Source: an uncultured Eubacteriales bacterium (GTDB taxonomy: Bacteria > Bacillota > Clostridia > Lachnospirales > Lachnospiraceae). From it: DNA of 64,000 nt. The notes beneath the pieces were generated by a model. The model made no database searches. It was given only the letters and a program-made list of their open reading frames with translations, and was not told the DNA's origin. The translations under genes were made by a program, and so were the position numbers. Location of the stretch: NCBI GenBank assembly GCA_900315425.1, contig OMZA01000003.1, positions 1 through 64,000 of the forward strand, in the 5' to 3' direction. Position 1 is the first letter of the stretch, and each line of letters opens with the position of its first letter. Positions 41,313 through 52,200 of this stretch are shown in pieces.

Positions 41313-42287
41313 ATGAGAAATATATTAAAAAAATCAACAGCGGTATTATTGGTAGGTGCATTATCAGTCAGTTTGGTAGCATGTGACAGTAAGAAAGTTG
41401 GCAAAAAAGAAGAAAAGAAAATTACTAAAGATGAGTTAAAGGAAAATTTTGAAAATTCGTTGAACAATGTTGATAAGGAAATTAAGAGTGGTACCATAAA
41501 AGTAGGTGCTGAGCTGGATGCAGAACTTTTAGGTAATGAAATAAAAGCAAAGGTTGAAAATCTTGATGCATTTAACATTGAGGATCAAATGTATCGTGTG
41601 GATTTTGAATATAATCTGAAAGCTATGGATGAAAAGGAAAGCGGATTATATGATTCTTATTATGTACTTAATGATAATCTTTTAAAAGTATATTACCAAA
41701 CAGATGATAATGATTGGACATTTGATGAAATTACTATGGCTGAGGTAATTGAGAAAACTGGATTAGAAGATGTAACAAAAAGATGTGTAGAATCATTTAA
41801 AGATAAAAGTTATGTAAAAGAAATATCTTCTATTTTAGACTACATTGGTGAAAAAGTAGAAAAAGATGGCGATAATTATGTAGTTAAAGGAAAGTATAAT
41901 TTGTCATCAATTAAAGAGCTTTTAAACGAATTTTCTAAAGAAGATATTACCAAAGAAGGAATTGTAGACCTTATTGAAGCCAATGATTATGAAAAATATT
42001 TAAAAGAATTAGATTTATCAACAGAAGATGTAGCAGACTTTTTAATTGGTATCCAAAAGAATATACCTGAAATATGTGAATATATTCCAGATGCAGACTA
42101 TGAGGTTTCTTTTGGTTTTGATAATAAAAGTTTTAATCTTGTGGATATAACAGTAAAAATATTAGATGATAAGGTTGACATTGCAGGAGCACAGATTAAG
42201 TTAAACACATGTAAGCTTTATTTTAACTTTACAGATGTTAACAACACAAGTGTCATTCTTTCGGACGAGGCTCTTAGCGCAGAATAA
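41313..42287 (+). CDS. Lipoprotein upstream of a two-component system
   Basis: A 324-residue lipoprotein with signal MRNILKKSTAVLLVGALSVSLVAC, lipidated at Cys24. The outer part is acidic and lysine-rich (KDELKENFENSLNNVDKEIKSGTIKVGAELDAEL) and structurally like the lipoproteins at 35447 and 36474, with no clear sequence identity. TTGGAGGA 8 bases upstream fixes the ATG at 41313. The response regulator follows after 18 bases with its own AGGAGG, so the protein may sense for, or be controlled by, that system. Function unknown. Confidence 0.75.
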   Translation: MRNILKKSTAVLLVGALSVSLVACDSKKVGKKEEKKITKDELKENFENSLNNVDKEIKSGTIKVGAELDAELLGNEIKAKVENLDAFNIEDQMYRVDFEYNLKAMDEKESGLYDSYYVLNDNLLKVYYQTDDNDWTFDEITMAEVIEKTGLEDVTKRCVESFKDKSYVKEISSILDYIGEKVEKDGDNYVVKGKYNLSSIKELLNEFSKEDITKEGIVDLIEANDYEKYLKELDLSTEDVADFLIGIQKNIPEICEYIPDADYEVSFGFDNKSFNLVDITVKILDDKVDIAGAQIKLNTCKLYFNFTDVNNTSVILSDEALSAE

Positions 42288-42305
42288 CTTTCAGGAGGTT
42301 TTACT

Positions 42306-42986
42306 ATGAAAAGACTAAAAATACTAGTTGTTGATGATGAAAGCCGCATGAGAAAATTGGTAAATGATTTTCTTTCTAAACAGGGATATGAAGTTATAGA
42401 GGCAGCCGATGGTGAAGAAGCATTGGATGTTTATTATAAACATGATGACATTGCATTAATTATTTTGGATGTTATGATGCCTAAAATGGATGGCTGGATG
42501 GTTTGTAGAGAAATTAGAAAAGACTCTAAAGTACCAATTGTTATGCTAACAGCCAAGGCTGAGGAACACGATGAACTTTTAGGATTCGACTTAGGTGTAG
42601 ATGAATATATTTCAAAGCCATTTAGTCCAAAGATTCTAGTGGCTAGAGTTGATTCTATTTTAAGAAGAACAAACAAAATTGGAACAGCGGATTCTATTAA
42701 AGCTGGAAATATTGTTGTAGATAAGTCGGCTCATACTGTTAAAGTTGGAGAAAAAATGGTGGAACTTAGCTTTAAAGAGTTTGAATTATTGACTTATTTT
42801 ATTGAGAATAAAGGAATTGCATTATCAAGAGAAAATATTTTAAATAATGTATGGAATTATGATTACTTTGGTGATGCACGTACAATAGATACTCATGTAA
42901 AAAAACTTAGGAATAAATTAGGTGAATCCGGTAATTACATTAAAACAATCTGGGGTATGGGATACAAATTTGAAGTAGAAGAATAA
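42306..42986 (+). CDS. OmpR/PhoB-family response regulator
   Basis: A 226-residue regulator. The receiver domain has the acidic pair VVDDE (10-12), the phosphorylated Asp55 in ALIILDVMMPK, Thr in VMLTAK and Lys in EYISKPFSP. The C-terminal winged helix has ELSFKEFELLTYFIENKG and RTIDTHVKKLRNKLGE ending TIWGMGYKFE. The kinase gene follows 12 bases later. Targets cannot be read; the adjacent lipoprotein gene is a candidate. Confidence 0.93.
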   Translation: MKRLKILVVDDESRMRKLVNDFLSKQGYEVIEAADGEEALDVYYKHDDIALIILDVMMPKMDGWMVCREIRKDSKVPIVMLTAKAEEHDELLGFDLGVDEYISKPFSPKILVARVDSILRRTNKIGTADSIKAGNIVVDKSAHTVKVGEKMVELSFKEFELLTYFIENKGIALSRENILNNVWNYDYFGDARTIDTHVKKLRNKLGESGNYIKTIWGMGYKFEVEE

Positions 42987-42998
42987 TGGAGCATCAAG

Positions 42999-44498
42999 AT
43001 GGAGATTAAACATTCAGTTAAAACTAAAATAGCTTTTTTTATATTTTTGACAACGTTTATTTCCTTTGTTGTTCTTATACTGGCAAATAACTTTTTATTG
43101 CCAACTTATTATATAAATCGAAAACAAAATGTTTTATTAAAGGCATATAAGCAAGTTAAGAATATTGTTGGAGATAAAACTACATTAACAGCTGCTGAAA
43201 CACAAGAGATAATTACCCTTTGTGATAATAGTGCTATTGATATAATTCTTATTGATAATAATACGAATCAATCCATGGTTATTAATGGAAATACAGATAT
43301 ATTATCCAGCAGATTAGATTCTATTGAATTCAGGTTAAATAGTTCAGAAGCTGTTACTGTTATTGAAAAAACACAGAATTATACTTTAAGTAAAATAAAC
43401 TTTTCAGGAAATAAAAAAAATGCTGAAGGTTTCTTAGAAATTTATGGTATATATGAAAATAATCAGTCTTGTCTGATGAGAATTGCTTATAAAAATATTA
43501 ATGAAAGTATTTTAATTTCAAATAGATTCTTTATTATGATTGGTATTTTTATAACTATTTTTGAGTTTTGCTTATCATATCTATATATTAGACATTATGC
43601 CAATCCTATTCTTAAGATGTCAAAGATTTCACAGGAAATGTCAGAATTAAATTTTAATGTTAAATCAGATGTTAATTCTAAAGATGAGTTAGGGGTTCTT
43701 AGTCATAATCTTAATGATATGTCGTACAAACTTCAGCAGACAATTGAAGAACTAAAAGAAGCAAACAAGAAGCTGAAAAAGGACATTGAACATAAAGAAG
43801 AGGTTGATAAAATGAGAAAAGAGTTTATCTCAAATGTTTCTCATGAGCTTAAGACACCGATTGCTTTAATTCAGGGTTATGCAGAAGGTCTTGAAGAATG
43901 TGTTAATGATGATGCCGAATCAAGAGAGTTTTACTGTAGTGTTATAGCAGATGAAGCTTCTAAAATGAATAAGATGGTTAAGGAATTGCTATCCCTTAAC
44001 CAATTAGAATATGGAGACAATATTCTTGAAATAGACGAATTTAGTCTGAATATGGTAGTTAAGGGAGTTATCTCTAGAATTAACTATATGAGTCAGCAAA
44101 AGAATGTTAATATAAGATTTATTGCAGATAAAGACTATACAATTTTTGCAGATGAGTTTAAGATTGAAGAAGTTATTACTAATTATGTCACAAATGCTCT
44201 TAATCATGTTGATGACAATAGAGTTGTGGAAGTCACCATTAAAGAAACTTCTGATAATAAAATTAGACTTAGCGTATATAATTCCGGAGAAAACATTCCA
44301 AATGAGGATTTGGAAAATATTTGGATTAAGTTTTATAAAGTTGACAAGGCGAGAACGAGAGCTTATGGTGGAAGCGGAATAGGACTTTCCATTGTAAAAG
44401 CTATTACAGATGCCCATGGAGGGAAATGCGGAGTTATTAATAAGGAACATGGGGTAGAGTTTTGGTTTGAAATTTCAAAGGAAGCTCATAATAACTAG
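42999..44498 (+). CDS. Sensor histidine kinase
   Basis: A 499-residue kinase with two membrane helices (about 10-35 and 176-198) around a 140-residue outer sensor domain, a HAMP linker (205-255), HisKA with His282 in NVSHELKTPIALIQGYAEGL and the HATPase domain with N box VITNYVTNALNH, and G boxes SVYNSGENIP and GGSGIGLSIVKAI. It pairs with the response regulator before it. The sensor domain has no motif I know, so its signal is unknown; the upstream lipoprotein suggests an envelope signal. Confidence 0.93.
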   Translation: MEIKHSVKTKIAFFIFLTTFISFVVLILANNFLLPTYYINRKQNVLLKAYKQVKNIVGDKTTLTAAETQEIITLCDNSAIDIILIDNNTNQSMVINGNTDILSSRLDSIEFRLNSSEAVTVIEKTQNYTLSKINFSGNKKNAEGFLEIYGIYENNQSCLMRIAYKNINESILISNRFFIMIGIFITIFEFCLSYLYIRHYANPILKMSKISQEMSELNFNVKSDVNSKDELGVLSHNLNDMSYKLQQTIEELKEANKKLKKDIEHKEEVDKMRKEFISNVSHELKTPIALIQGYAEGLEECVNDDAESREFYCSVIADEASKMNKMVKELLSLNQLEYGDNILEIDEFSLNMVVKGVISRINYMSQQKNVNIRFIADKDYTIFADEFKIEEVITNYVTNALNHVDDNRVVEVTIKETSDNKIRLSVYNSGENIPNEDLENIWIKFYKVDKARTRAYGGSGIGLSIVKAITDAHGGKCGVINKEHGVEFWFEISKEAHNN

Positions 44499-44518
44499 TA
44501 TTATTTAGGAGACAAAAG

Positions 44519-45124
44519 ATGATTGCAATAATTGATTACGATGCAGGTAATTTAAAGAGTGTTGAAAAGGCAATACAATTTTTAGGGGAAGATGTTATTG
44601 CTTCAAGGGATAAAGAGGTTATTAAAAATGCAGACAAAGTTATTCTGCCTGGAGTAGGTAATTTTGGGGATTGCATGGATAAACTTAAAAGGTATGATTT
44701 GATTGATACAATAAATGAAGTTGTAGATAAAAAAACACCTTTCTTAGGTATATGTCTTGGACTTCAGCTTTTATTTAAAGATAGCGAAGAAGCCCCTGGA
44801 GTAGCAGGACTTGGAATTCTTCCCGGAAAAATAGTTAGAATTCCTGAAGGAGAAGGACTTAAGATTCCTCACATAGGTTGGAATTCCTTAGCGCTAAAGA
44901 ATAATGGTCGTTTATTCAATGGATTGGATAATGAATCATTTGTTTATTTCGTCCATTCATATTATTTAAAAGCGGATGATGAAAGTATTGTAAAAGCAAC
45001 TACTAACTACGGTGTAAATATAGACGCTTCAGTGGAAAAAGATAATGTATTTGCATGTCAGTTTCATCCGGAAAAAAGTGGAGATGTAGGATTAAAGATT
45101 TTATCAAACTTCGCTTCAATTTAA
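44519..45124 (+). CDS. hisH: Imidazole glycerol phosphate synthase, glutaminase subunit HisH
   Basis: A 201-residue class I glutamine amidotransferase. The nucleophile cysteine is in FLGICLGLQLLF, with His-Glu in CQFHPEKSGDVGL. The family start IAIIDYDAGNLKSVEKA and the VILPGVGNFGDCM oxyanion strand are present. It feeds ammonia to HisF, the next gene, in histidine synthesis, which also yields AICAR for the purine path. A TTAGGAG site lies 9 bases before the ATG. No other his genes are in the window. Confidence 0.95.
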   Translation: MIAIIDYDAGNLKSVEKAIQFLGEDVIASRDKEVIKNADKVILPGVGNFGDCMDKLKRYDLIDTINEVVDKKTPFLGICLGLQLLFKDSEEAPGVAGLGILPGKIVRIPEGEGLKIPHIGWNSLALKNNGRLFNGLDNESFVYFVHSYYLKADDESIVKATTNYGVNIDASVEKDNVFACQFHPEKSGDVGLKILSNFASI

Positions 45125-45165
45125 ATTTTGACTAAATATGACTTTGCAATGAAAGAGGAAATATT

Positions 45166-45936
45166 ATGCATACAAAAAGAATTATTCCATGTCTTGATGT
45201 TAATAACAATAGAGTAGTTAAAGGCATTAATTTTGTTAATTTAAAAGATGCCGGTGACCCGGTTGAGGTTGCTAAAGCTTATGATAAAGCAGGTGCAGAT
45301 GAACTTGTATTCCTGGATATTACAGCGTCTTCTGATCATAGAGAAACTGTAGTTGATATGGTTAGACGTGTTGCTGAACAGGTTTTTATTCCATTTACTG
45401 TTGGTGGCGGTATAAGAACAGTGGACAATTTCAAAGAACTTCTTCGTGAAGGTGCTGATAAAATCTCAATTAATTCATCTGCAATTGATAATCCCAGATT
45501 AATTAGCGATGCCGCAGATAAATTTGGCAGTCAATGTGTAGTAGTTGCCATTGATGCTAAAAGAAGAGAAGATGGAAGTGGTTGGAATATATATAAGCAT
45601 GGAGGAAGAATTGATACAGGAATTGATGCTGTAGAATGGGCTATGAAAGCTGATAAATTAGGGGCAGGTGAAATTCTGTTAACCAGCATGGATTGTGATG
45701 GCACTAAGGCTGGTTATGATATTGAACTAACTAAGATTATCAGTGAAAGTGTATCAATCCCGGTTATTGCCTCTGGTGGTGCAGGTACAAAGGAGCATTT
45801 TTATGATGCCTTTGAAGCAGGAGCTGAAGCAGCGTTAGCAGCATCTTTATTTCATTATAAGGAATTGGAAATAAATGATTTGAAACAATTTTTAAATGAA
45901 AGAGGAGTTCCGGTTAGATATGTCCCAAATAAATAA
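45166..45936 (+). CDS. hisF: Imidazole glycerol phosphate synthase, cyclase subunit HisF
   Basis: A 256-residue TIM barrel with the two catalytic aspartates in [19 protein letters not shown] and in [16 protein letters not shown], and phosphate-binding loops FTVGGGIRT and [12 protein letters not shown]. It converts PRFAR and ammonia from HisH into imidazole glycerol phosphate and AICAR. Full length. The end overlaps the ung start by 17 bases. Confidence 0.95.
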   Translation: MHTKRIIPCLDVNNNRVVKGINFVNLKDAGDPVEVAKAYDKAGADELVFLDITASSDHRETVVDMVRRVAEQVFIPFTVGGGIRTVDNFKELLREGADKISINSSAIDNPRLISDAADKFGSQCVVVAIDAKRREDGSGWNIYKHGGRIDTGIDAVEWAMKADKLGAGEILLTSMDCDGTKAGYDIELTKIISESVSIPVIASGGAGTKEHFYDAFEAGAEAALAASLFHYKELEINDLKQFLNERGVPVRYVPNK

Positions 45937-46594
45937 TGATTGGTTAGAACCTTTAAAACCTGAATTTTCAAAGGAATATTATAAAAATTTATTCTACACA
46001 TTAAAAAATGAATATTCAAACAACATCATTTATCCAGATTCTAACGATATTTTCAATGCATTTCATTTAACCCCACTTAGTAAGGTTAAGGTTGTAATAA
46101 TAGGTCAGGATCCATACCATGAATCGGGACAGGCACATGGTCTTAGTTTTTCAGTTAAGCCGGGGATAGATATACCACCAAGTCTTGCAAATATATATAA
46201 GGAATTACACGATGAAATGGGAACTTATATACCAAACAACGGTTACCTTGAAAAATGGGCAAAAGAGGGAGTTCTTTTATTAAATACAATTTTAACTGTC
46301 AGAGCACATTCGGCTATGTCTCATTGTAAAATCGGATGGCAGGAATTTACTGATGCAGCCATTAGAGCGGTAAATGAACAAGACAGACCTATTGTATATC
46401 TTTTATGGGGTAAACCGGCCAGAGAAAAAGCTAAAATGCTTAATAATCCTAAGCATTTAGTTTTGGAAACAGTTCATCCAAGTCCACTGTCAGCTTATAG
46501 GGGATTTTTTGGTTGTGGACATTTTAAGAAAGCAAATGAATTCTTAATAGAAAATGGTGAAACGCCAATTGATTGGCAAATTGAAAATATATGA
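45920..46594 (+). CDS. ung: Uracil-DNA glycosylase, family 1
   Basis: A 224-residue enzyme that removes uracil from DNA. Motif [18 protein letters not shown] holds the catalytic aspartate; [17 protein letters not shown] is the His motif and DNA-intercalation loop; [16 protein letters not shown] is the uracil pocket. The ATG at 45920 ([14 protein letters not shown]) is the usual start for the family and has GAGGAG 13 bases upstream; a start at 45896 would only lengthen the overlap with hisF. Confidence 0.95.
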   Translation: MSQINNDWLEPLKPEFSKEYYKNLFYTLKNEYSNNIIYPDSNDIFNAFHLTPLSKVKVVIIGQDPYHESGQAHGLSFSVKPGIDIPPSLANIYKELHDEMGTYIPNNGYLEKWAKEGVLLLNTILTVRAHSAMSHCKIGWQEFTDAAIRAVNEQDRPIVYLLWGKPAREKAKMLNNPKHLVLETVHPSPLSAYRGFFGCGHFKKANEFLIENGETPIDWQIENI

Positions 46595-46600
46595 TTAGTA

Positions 46601-46629
46601 AAAGAAGCATTTATATGCTTCTTTTTTTT
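46601..46629 (+). terminator. Terminator after hisH-hisF-ung
   Basis: AAAGAAGCAT and ATGCTTCTTT pair across a 4-base loop and run into T. Confidence 0.9.
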
Positions 46630-46743
46630 ACATATGAGTCCTGACAGCACACATTAATAAAGGTATTTTTTTATATAATTGTAAATAGGAAATATTATGT
46701 GCTATAAGCAAGCTAGAATAAAAAAGGGGATAGGTGAAGTGAG

Positions 46744-47115
46744 ATGTTAATGACAATAGCAGCTTTATATGCAGGAAAAAAAATATTAGATCATGCCACA
46801 AAGAATACCGCAGCGGCTGCAGGAGCAGCAGCTAGTGCGGCAGTTCTAGGGGCGGCGATTACAGCCGGTAATAAGAAAAAAATAAAAGACTATAATTATT
46901 CAGATGATTATTCAGATGATTATCAAGATAACTATACAAATAACATGAATCATGTAGAAACTAAAATCATTGAAAAGGTTCAAGTTCCGGTTTTAGTTAC
47001 TCAAAAATGTATTTCATGTAGAGCCTATGTTACAGGTTATACAGATGAAATAATAAAATGTGAATACTGTGATACAGAGCAAAATGTTTCAAAAGATAAC
47101 GAAGAAAAGAATTAA
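46744..47115 (+). CDS. Small protein with alanine-rich helix and zinc ribbon
   Basis: A 123-residue protein. The first 45 residues form an alanine-rich, weakly hydrophobic helix (NTAAAAGAAASAAVLGAAITAG) that may lie on or in the membrane. A repeated acidic Tyr/Asp stretch (YSDDYSDDYQDNY) follows, then a C-terminal zinc ribbon with CISC and CEYC. It opens the four-gene cluster to 49198. Zinc ribbons of this kind accompany SPFH proteins in B. subtilis ydjG-ydjI, so it may be an adaptor. GTGAAGTGAG before the ATG is a moderate ribosome site. Confidence 0.7.
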   Translation: MLMTIAALYAGKKILDHATKNTAAAAGAAASAAVLGAAITAGNKKKIKDYNYSDDYSDDYQDNYTNNMNHVETKIIEKVQVPVLVTQKCISCRAYVTGYTDEIIKCEYCDTEQNVSKDNEEKN

Positions 47116-47127
47116 GGGGGAATTACC

Positions 47128-48240
47128 ATGGGAATAATAAAGGCATTTTCAGGTGCTTTAGAAGGCACATTTGCAGATCAATGGAAAGAGATTATAACAG
47201 TTGAAAATTTTGACGAGCATGTGATAGTCGCTCCAGGAGTTCAGATTTCAACTAATAAAGGTAGAGGCTCAAATACTAAAGGATCAGATGGTGTTATTTC
47301 AAATGGTTCAAGGATATATGTGCCAGAAAATACAGCAGCATTTATCTTTGATCAGTCCGGTATTGAAACCATAATCACAGATCCCGGTGGATATGTATAT
47401 GACAACGGACAGGAAACTGTATTTAATGGAGATGGAATTGGTAAATCAATAATCAATCAAATATCAGATAGAATTGGGTATGGTGGAATAACAAAGGATA
47501 ATAAAAAAATTTCTTTTGTTAATAAAAGAGAAATAAGAAATATAAAATTTGGTACTCATGGACCTCTTGTATATAACGATATTTATTATGGTGTGGATTT
47601 AGAAATATTTTCACATGGTACATTTTCAATAATTGTAACGGATCCGGTGTTATTAATTAGAAACTTTGTACCACCTAATATCAATTTTTATACAGTTGAT
47701 TTCCCAAAAGTAAGAGAACAATTAACAGCTGATTTTTTACAATCCTTTAACGTGGCAGTTAATTCGTTATCATCTCAATTCAGGGTATCTCAATTACCAT
47801 CAAAGTTAAATGAGATATCTGCCGAGATTATGAAAGATGAATTAAACGCAGGTACCTGGGAAGAAAGATTCGGATTAAAAATTGTAAAAGTATCTGTAGA
47901 AAGTGTTGAATTATCTGATGAGTCTAGAGAGTTAATTAATAAGTTTGCATCAAATAAGATGAATGTTAAAGCATACGAAGATGTATCAAATAAAGCTTCA
48001 GATATTGCTGCACAACAAAAAATTGCCAGTGGTATTGAACAACATGGTATGGGAGATGGTGCAGGAATGTTGTTTGGAATGAACCTGGCTCAAAACATGA
48101 ATGCAGTTGCTAGTACAAGAAAAACACTTTCATTTGATGAACAGATAGATGCACTTAAAAAGCTTAAAGAATTATTAGATGCTGGAATACTGAGTCAGGA
48201 AGAATTTGATATAAAGAAGAAAGAGATAATGGGTCTATGA
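47128..48240 (+). CDS. SPFH-domain protein with SHOCT C-terminus (YdjI/virion-core type)
   Basis: A 370-residue protein. Residues 20-270 form an SPFH (prohibitin/flotillin-like) domain of the class annotated as virion core protein: QWKEIITVENFDEHVIVAPG, YVPENTAAFIFDQSGI and NFVPPNINFYTVDFPKVREQL. The C-terminus is a SHOCT domain, ALKKLKELLDAGILSQEEFDIKKKEIM. B. subtilis YdjI is recruited to the membrane with the PspA-like YdjF. No pspA lies nearby here. GGGGG upstream gives a strong site. The function is probably in membrane organisation under stress, by analogy. Confidence 0.82.
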   Translation: MGIIKAFSGALEGTFADQWKEIITVENFDEHVIVAPGVQISTNKGRGSNTKGSDGVISNGSRIYVPENTAAFIFDQSGIETIITDPGGYVYDNGQETVFNGDGIGKSIINQISDRIGYGGITKDNKKISFVNKREIRNIKFGTHGPLVYNDIYYGVDLEIFSHGTFSIIVTDPVLLIRNFVPPNINFYTVDFPKVREQLTADFLQSFNVAVNSLSSQFRVSQLPSKLNEISAEIMKDELNAGTWEERFGLKIVKVSVESVELSDESRELINKFASNKMNVKAYEDVSNKASDIAAQQKIASGIEQHGMGDGAGMLFGMNLAQNMNAVASTRKTLSFDEQIDALKKLKELLDAGILSQEEFDIKKKEIMGL

Positions 48241-48253
48241 TTAGGAGGATAAA

Positions 48254-48658
48254 ATGTATTTAAAATTATTAAATGAAGAGCAAAAAGAATTATTCTTGGA
48301 TTTAGCATTAATAATTGCACAAGCTGATGGAGTTTATGCTGAATCAGAAGTCAATACAATACAGGAGTATTGTTATGAGATGAATATTCCGTTAGATAGA
48401 ACGACACCTAAATTTACATTGAACCAATTGGTAGAAGTTATGGCTAATTCTACAAATGAAACTGAAAAACGAATTATCGTATTCGAGGCATTAGGACTTG
48501 CAATGGTAGACGAAATATTTGATGAGGCAGAAGCTAAAATAATTGAACTAGTATCTCTGTATTTTTGTATGGAAAATGATTACATATCTCAATGTAAAGA
48601 AATAATTAATGAATACATAAAGTTACAAAACAAGATAAATACAACAGTACTTGGTTAA
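48254..48658 (+). CDS. TerB-like protein
   Basis: A 134-residue all-helical protein. LFLDLALIIAQADGVYAESEVNTIQEYCYEM is the TerB pattern, in which acidic residues after ALADG bind metal; a second half-site is YFCMENDYIS. TerB domains accompany tellurite- and phage-resistance and membrane-stress clusters. It sits between the SPFH gene and a zinc-ribbon membrane protein with 13- and 15-base gaps, so it belongs to that operon. TTAGGAGG before its ATG. Confidence 0.75.
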   Translation: MYLKLLNEEQKELFLDLALIIAQADGVYAESEVNTIQEYCYEMNIPLDRTTPKFTLNQLVEVMANSTNETEKRIIVFEALGLAMVDEIFDEAEAKIIELVSLYFCMENDYISQCKEIINEYIKLQNKINTTVLG

Positions 48659-48673
48659 TGGAGGGGAATGGCA

Positions 48674-49198
48674 ATGGATAATAAAATCAAATGTAATAAA
48701 TGTGGTTCCATGGTCTCTGATGACTACAAAATTGATAATAGTACCTATATATGTCCATACTGCGGAAATAAAATTCCTATTAATACCGGCGTAGACAATG
48801 GTAATAATCAAAATGATGAGCAAAAAAGTAAAGCAGATTATATTCGGGAAAAGTCAAAGGCAGAAAATAAGAAAACAATAATTATAGTAATTGCAGCTCT
48901 AATATGCATTGGTATACTTGGAAATATGTACAATTGTGCAAAAGGTTGTATCATGGGAGGACAAGAAAAATATAAAGTTGGTTCATCTCGTGATTATATA
49001 AATAAGAATTACAAGGAAGTAGTTGCTAAGTTTGAATCAATGGGATTTACAAATATTGAATTAGTTGATCTTGATGATGCGGGTGTCCTTACCGGAGAGG
49101 TGGATACAGTTAAGTCAGTTAGTATTGGAGGGGATGATAGTTTCACAGATTTTGATTATTTTTCTAAAGATGAAAAGGTAACGATAATATATCATTGA
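48674..49198 (+). CDS. Zinc-ribbon and membrane-helix protein
   Basis: A 174-residue protein: an N-terminal zinc ribbon (KCNKCGSMV and YICPYCGNK), a charged linker, one membrane helix (about 74-92, TIIIVIAALICIGILGN) and an outer domain of 75 residues with YINKNYKEVVAKFESMGFTNIELVDL. The outer part resembles a PASTA-like or DUF-type fold of small extracellular domains, which I cannot settle. The ATG at 48674 has GGAGGGG 7 bases upstream, better than 48668. It closes the four-gene cluster. Confidence 0.75.
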   Translation: MDNKIKCNKCGSMVSDDYKIDNSTYICPYCGNKIPINTGVDNGNNQNDEQKSKADYIREKSKAENKKTIIIVIAALICIGILGNMYNCAKGCIMGGQEKYKVGSSRDYINKNYKEVVAKFESMGFTNIELVDLDDAGVLTGEVDTVKSVSIGGDDSFTDFDYFSKDEKVTIIYH

Positions 49199-49220
49199 TA
49201 TAAATAATCATAGGTAGTTA

Positions 49221-49260
49221 CGAATAAAAAATGGTGCCCGTAGGCACCATTTTTTATTCG
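49221..49260. terminator. Bidirectional terminator, 18-bp perfect stem
   Basis: CGAATAAAAAATGGTGCC pairs fully with its complement across loop cgta. It serves both converging transcripts and overlaps the last codons and stop of the giant activator gene on the minus strand. Confidence 0.92.
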
Positions 49261-52200
49261 TTAACGGCCTTGTCTTCAAGGTCCTTTTTCAGATTCTTCA
49301 TTGCAGTTGACATCATAAGTTTGATTCTGTTAAGCTGGTTTACTTCGCTGGCACCTGGATCGTAGTCTACTGCAACGATATTTGAACCAGGATGTGTACG
49401 ACGTATTTCCTTTATTACGCCTTTTCCTACGATGTGGTTTGGTAAGCAGCCAAATGGCTGAGTACATACGATGTTATTTACACCACTTTCTATAAGTTCT
49501 AACATTTCTCCGGTAAGGAACCATCCTTCACCAGTTTGGTTACCGATGTTTGCAATCGGATTTGCTAATTCTGCAAGATGCTTAATCTTAGCAGGAGGAG
49601 TAAAACGATTACTCTTTGCAAAGCATACTGCGGCTGGTTTTCTTACGTATTCGATAAATTTAATACCTAGATTTGATATGTTAGCAGTTGACTTCTTAAA
49701 TCCCAGATTTTCAGCTTTGTAATTGGTGTTATAAAAGCTGTAAAGTAAGAAGTCTAATAGATCCGGAACAACAGCCTCAGCACCTTCCTGTTCAAGGAGC
49801 TCAACTAAGTGATTGTTAGCAGCTGGAAGGAATTTAACAAGGATTTCCCCAACTACACCAACTTTAGGTTTTATTTCGTCTGTAAGTGGAAGATTATCAA
49901 AATCCTTTATTATTCCACGTACATTTTTCTTATATTCATTAAGTCCAAGACCAGGCTTTTTAAGAGATTCCTGGCATATTTTAAGCCATTTTTTATGTAA
50001 TTCGTTAGCAGAACCTGGAACTTTTTCGTAAGGTCTTGTTCTGTAAAGAACTTTCATGAATATATCTCCATATTCTGCAGCCTGAATTCCTTTAAATAAA
50101 AGAGTAGGAGTAATTTTAAATCCTTCATTCTTCTCTAATCCTTGAGCACTGAGAGATATAACAGGAATTTGCTCCATACCTGCCTTTTTGAAAGCTCTTC
50201 TAAGGAAGCCCACATAGTTACTTGCACGGCATCCTCCACCTGTTTGCGACATAATAACAGCAACTTTATCAAGGTCGTATTCCCCGGATTGTAGGCAATC
50301 CATAATCTGACCAATTGTAATTAAAGAAGGGTAGCAAGCATCATTATTTACGTATTTAAGACCTACATCAACAGCTCGTCTTTCATCTCTGTTCATAACA
50401 ACTACATTGTAGCCACCGGCTCTAAAAGCAGTTTCAAGTAAATCAAAGTGAATAGGAGACATCTGAGGACAAAGGATTGTATAGTTTTTCTTCATTTCCT
50501 TTGTGAACTCAACTCTTTCAATGTTAGAAGGTTTTATTGTTCTTTCAAAATGCTTCATTTCTCTAACCTTAAGGGCTGATATAAGAGAACGTATTCTGAT
50601 TCTGGCAGCACCAAGGTTATTAACCTCATCAATTTTAAGAACTGTATATATTTTGCCGGAATTAGTAAGAATATCACTAACCTGATCCGTAGTAACTGCA
50701 TCTAATCCACAACCAAAGGAATTAAGCTGAATAAGGTCAAGATTTTCCTGGGTTTTAACAAAGTTAGCAGCCTTATATAATCTTGAATGATACATCCACT
50801 GATCCAACACAATAAGAGGTCTTTCTACCTGACCTAAATGAGATATTGAGTCTTCAGTTAAAACGGCAATGCCATAAGAAGTTATAAGTTCAGGTATACC
50901 ATGGTTAATCTCTGGATCCACATGATATGGACGTCCAGCAAGGACAATACCGTGTTTTCCTGTATCTTTGAGATATTGAAGAACTTCTTCGCCTTTCTTT
51001 TCAATATCTGTTCTAACATTATCCATTTCCTGCCAAGCAGCGTCAACGACTTCATTAATCTCTTTGGAAGCAATACCGAATTCCTTATCAAATACTTTAA
51101 CAAGCTGTTTAGCTAATGTTTCTTTGTTGGTCATGGCCATAAATGGATTTAAGAAACGTACGTCACCATTAACGATTTCCTCAACGTTATTCTTTATGTT
51201 TTCAGCATAAGAAGTAACAATAGGGCAGTTGTAGTGGTTATTAGCATCAGGAGTTTCATTTCTTTCATATGGTATACATGGATAGAAAATGAAATCCACA
51301 TCATTTTTAATAAGCCACTGAATATGTCCATGAGCTAATTTCGCAGGATAACACTCTGATTCGCTAGGGATAGATTCAATACCTAATTCATATATTTTTC
51401 TATTTGATCTAGGTGAAAGAACTACCTTGAATCCTAATTTTGTGAAAAATGTAGCCCAGAATGGATAATTCTCATACATATTAAGGACTCTTGGAATACC
51501 GACAGTACCTCTGATTGCTTCATCAGAAGTAAGAGCCTTGTAATTAAAGAGTCTGTTAAGTTTATATTCAAATAAGTTAGGAATATTTTCTTTATTCTTA
51601 ACCTTTCCTAAACCACGTTCACATCTATTTCCTGTAATAAATTGTCTGCCACCGGTAAATTTGTTGATAGTTAATAAGCAGTGGTTTGTACAACCTTTAC
51701 ATCTTGACATAGAAGTAGAGTACTGAAGATTATTAATCTGATCAATGGTGAGCATAGATGATTCTTTTGGATCCATCTCGTATCTTTCTCTAGCAACTAA
51801 GGCAGCACCAAAAGCACCCATTATACCGGCAATATCCGGTCTAACAGCTTCGCATCCTGATATCTTTTCAAAGCTTCTTAGTACAGCATCATTATAGAAA
51901 GTTCCACCCTGAACAACAACCTTATTACCAAGGTCCTTAGGGTCAGTAAGTTTAATAACTTTGTATAATGCGTTTTTAATAACAGAATAAGCAAGTCCGG
52001 CAGAAATATCAGCAACGGAAGATCCTTCTTTCTGAGCCTGCTTTACATTTGAATTCATAAATACAGTACAACGAGTACCAAGATCTACCGGATTCTTGGC
52101 AAATAGAGCCTCTTTTGCAAAGTCAATAACTGAAAAATTGAGAGATTTTGCAAAGGTTTCTATAAATGAACCACAACCTGAAGAACATGCTTCATTTAAC

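Noticed and set aside
45896-45920. Longer ung start inside hisF
   Set aside because: It would add eight residues foreign to the family and enlarge the overlap; the ATG at 45920 fits the usual N-terminus.
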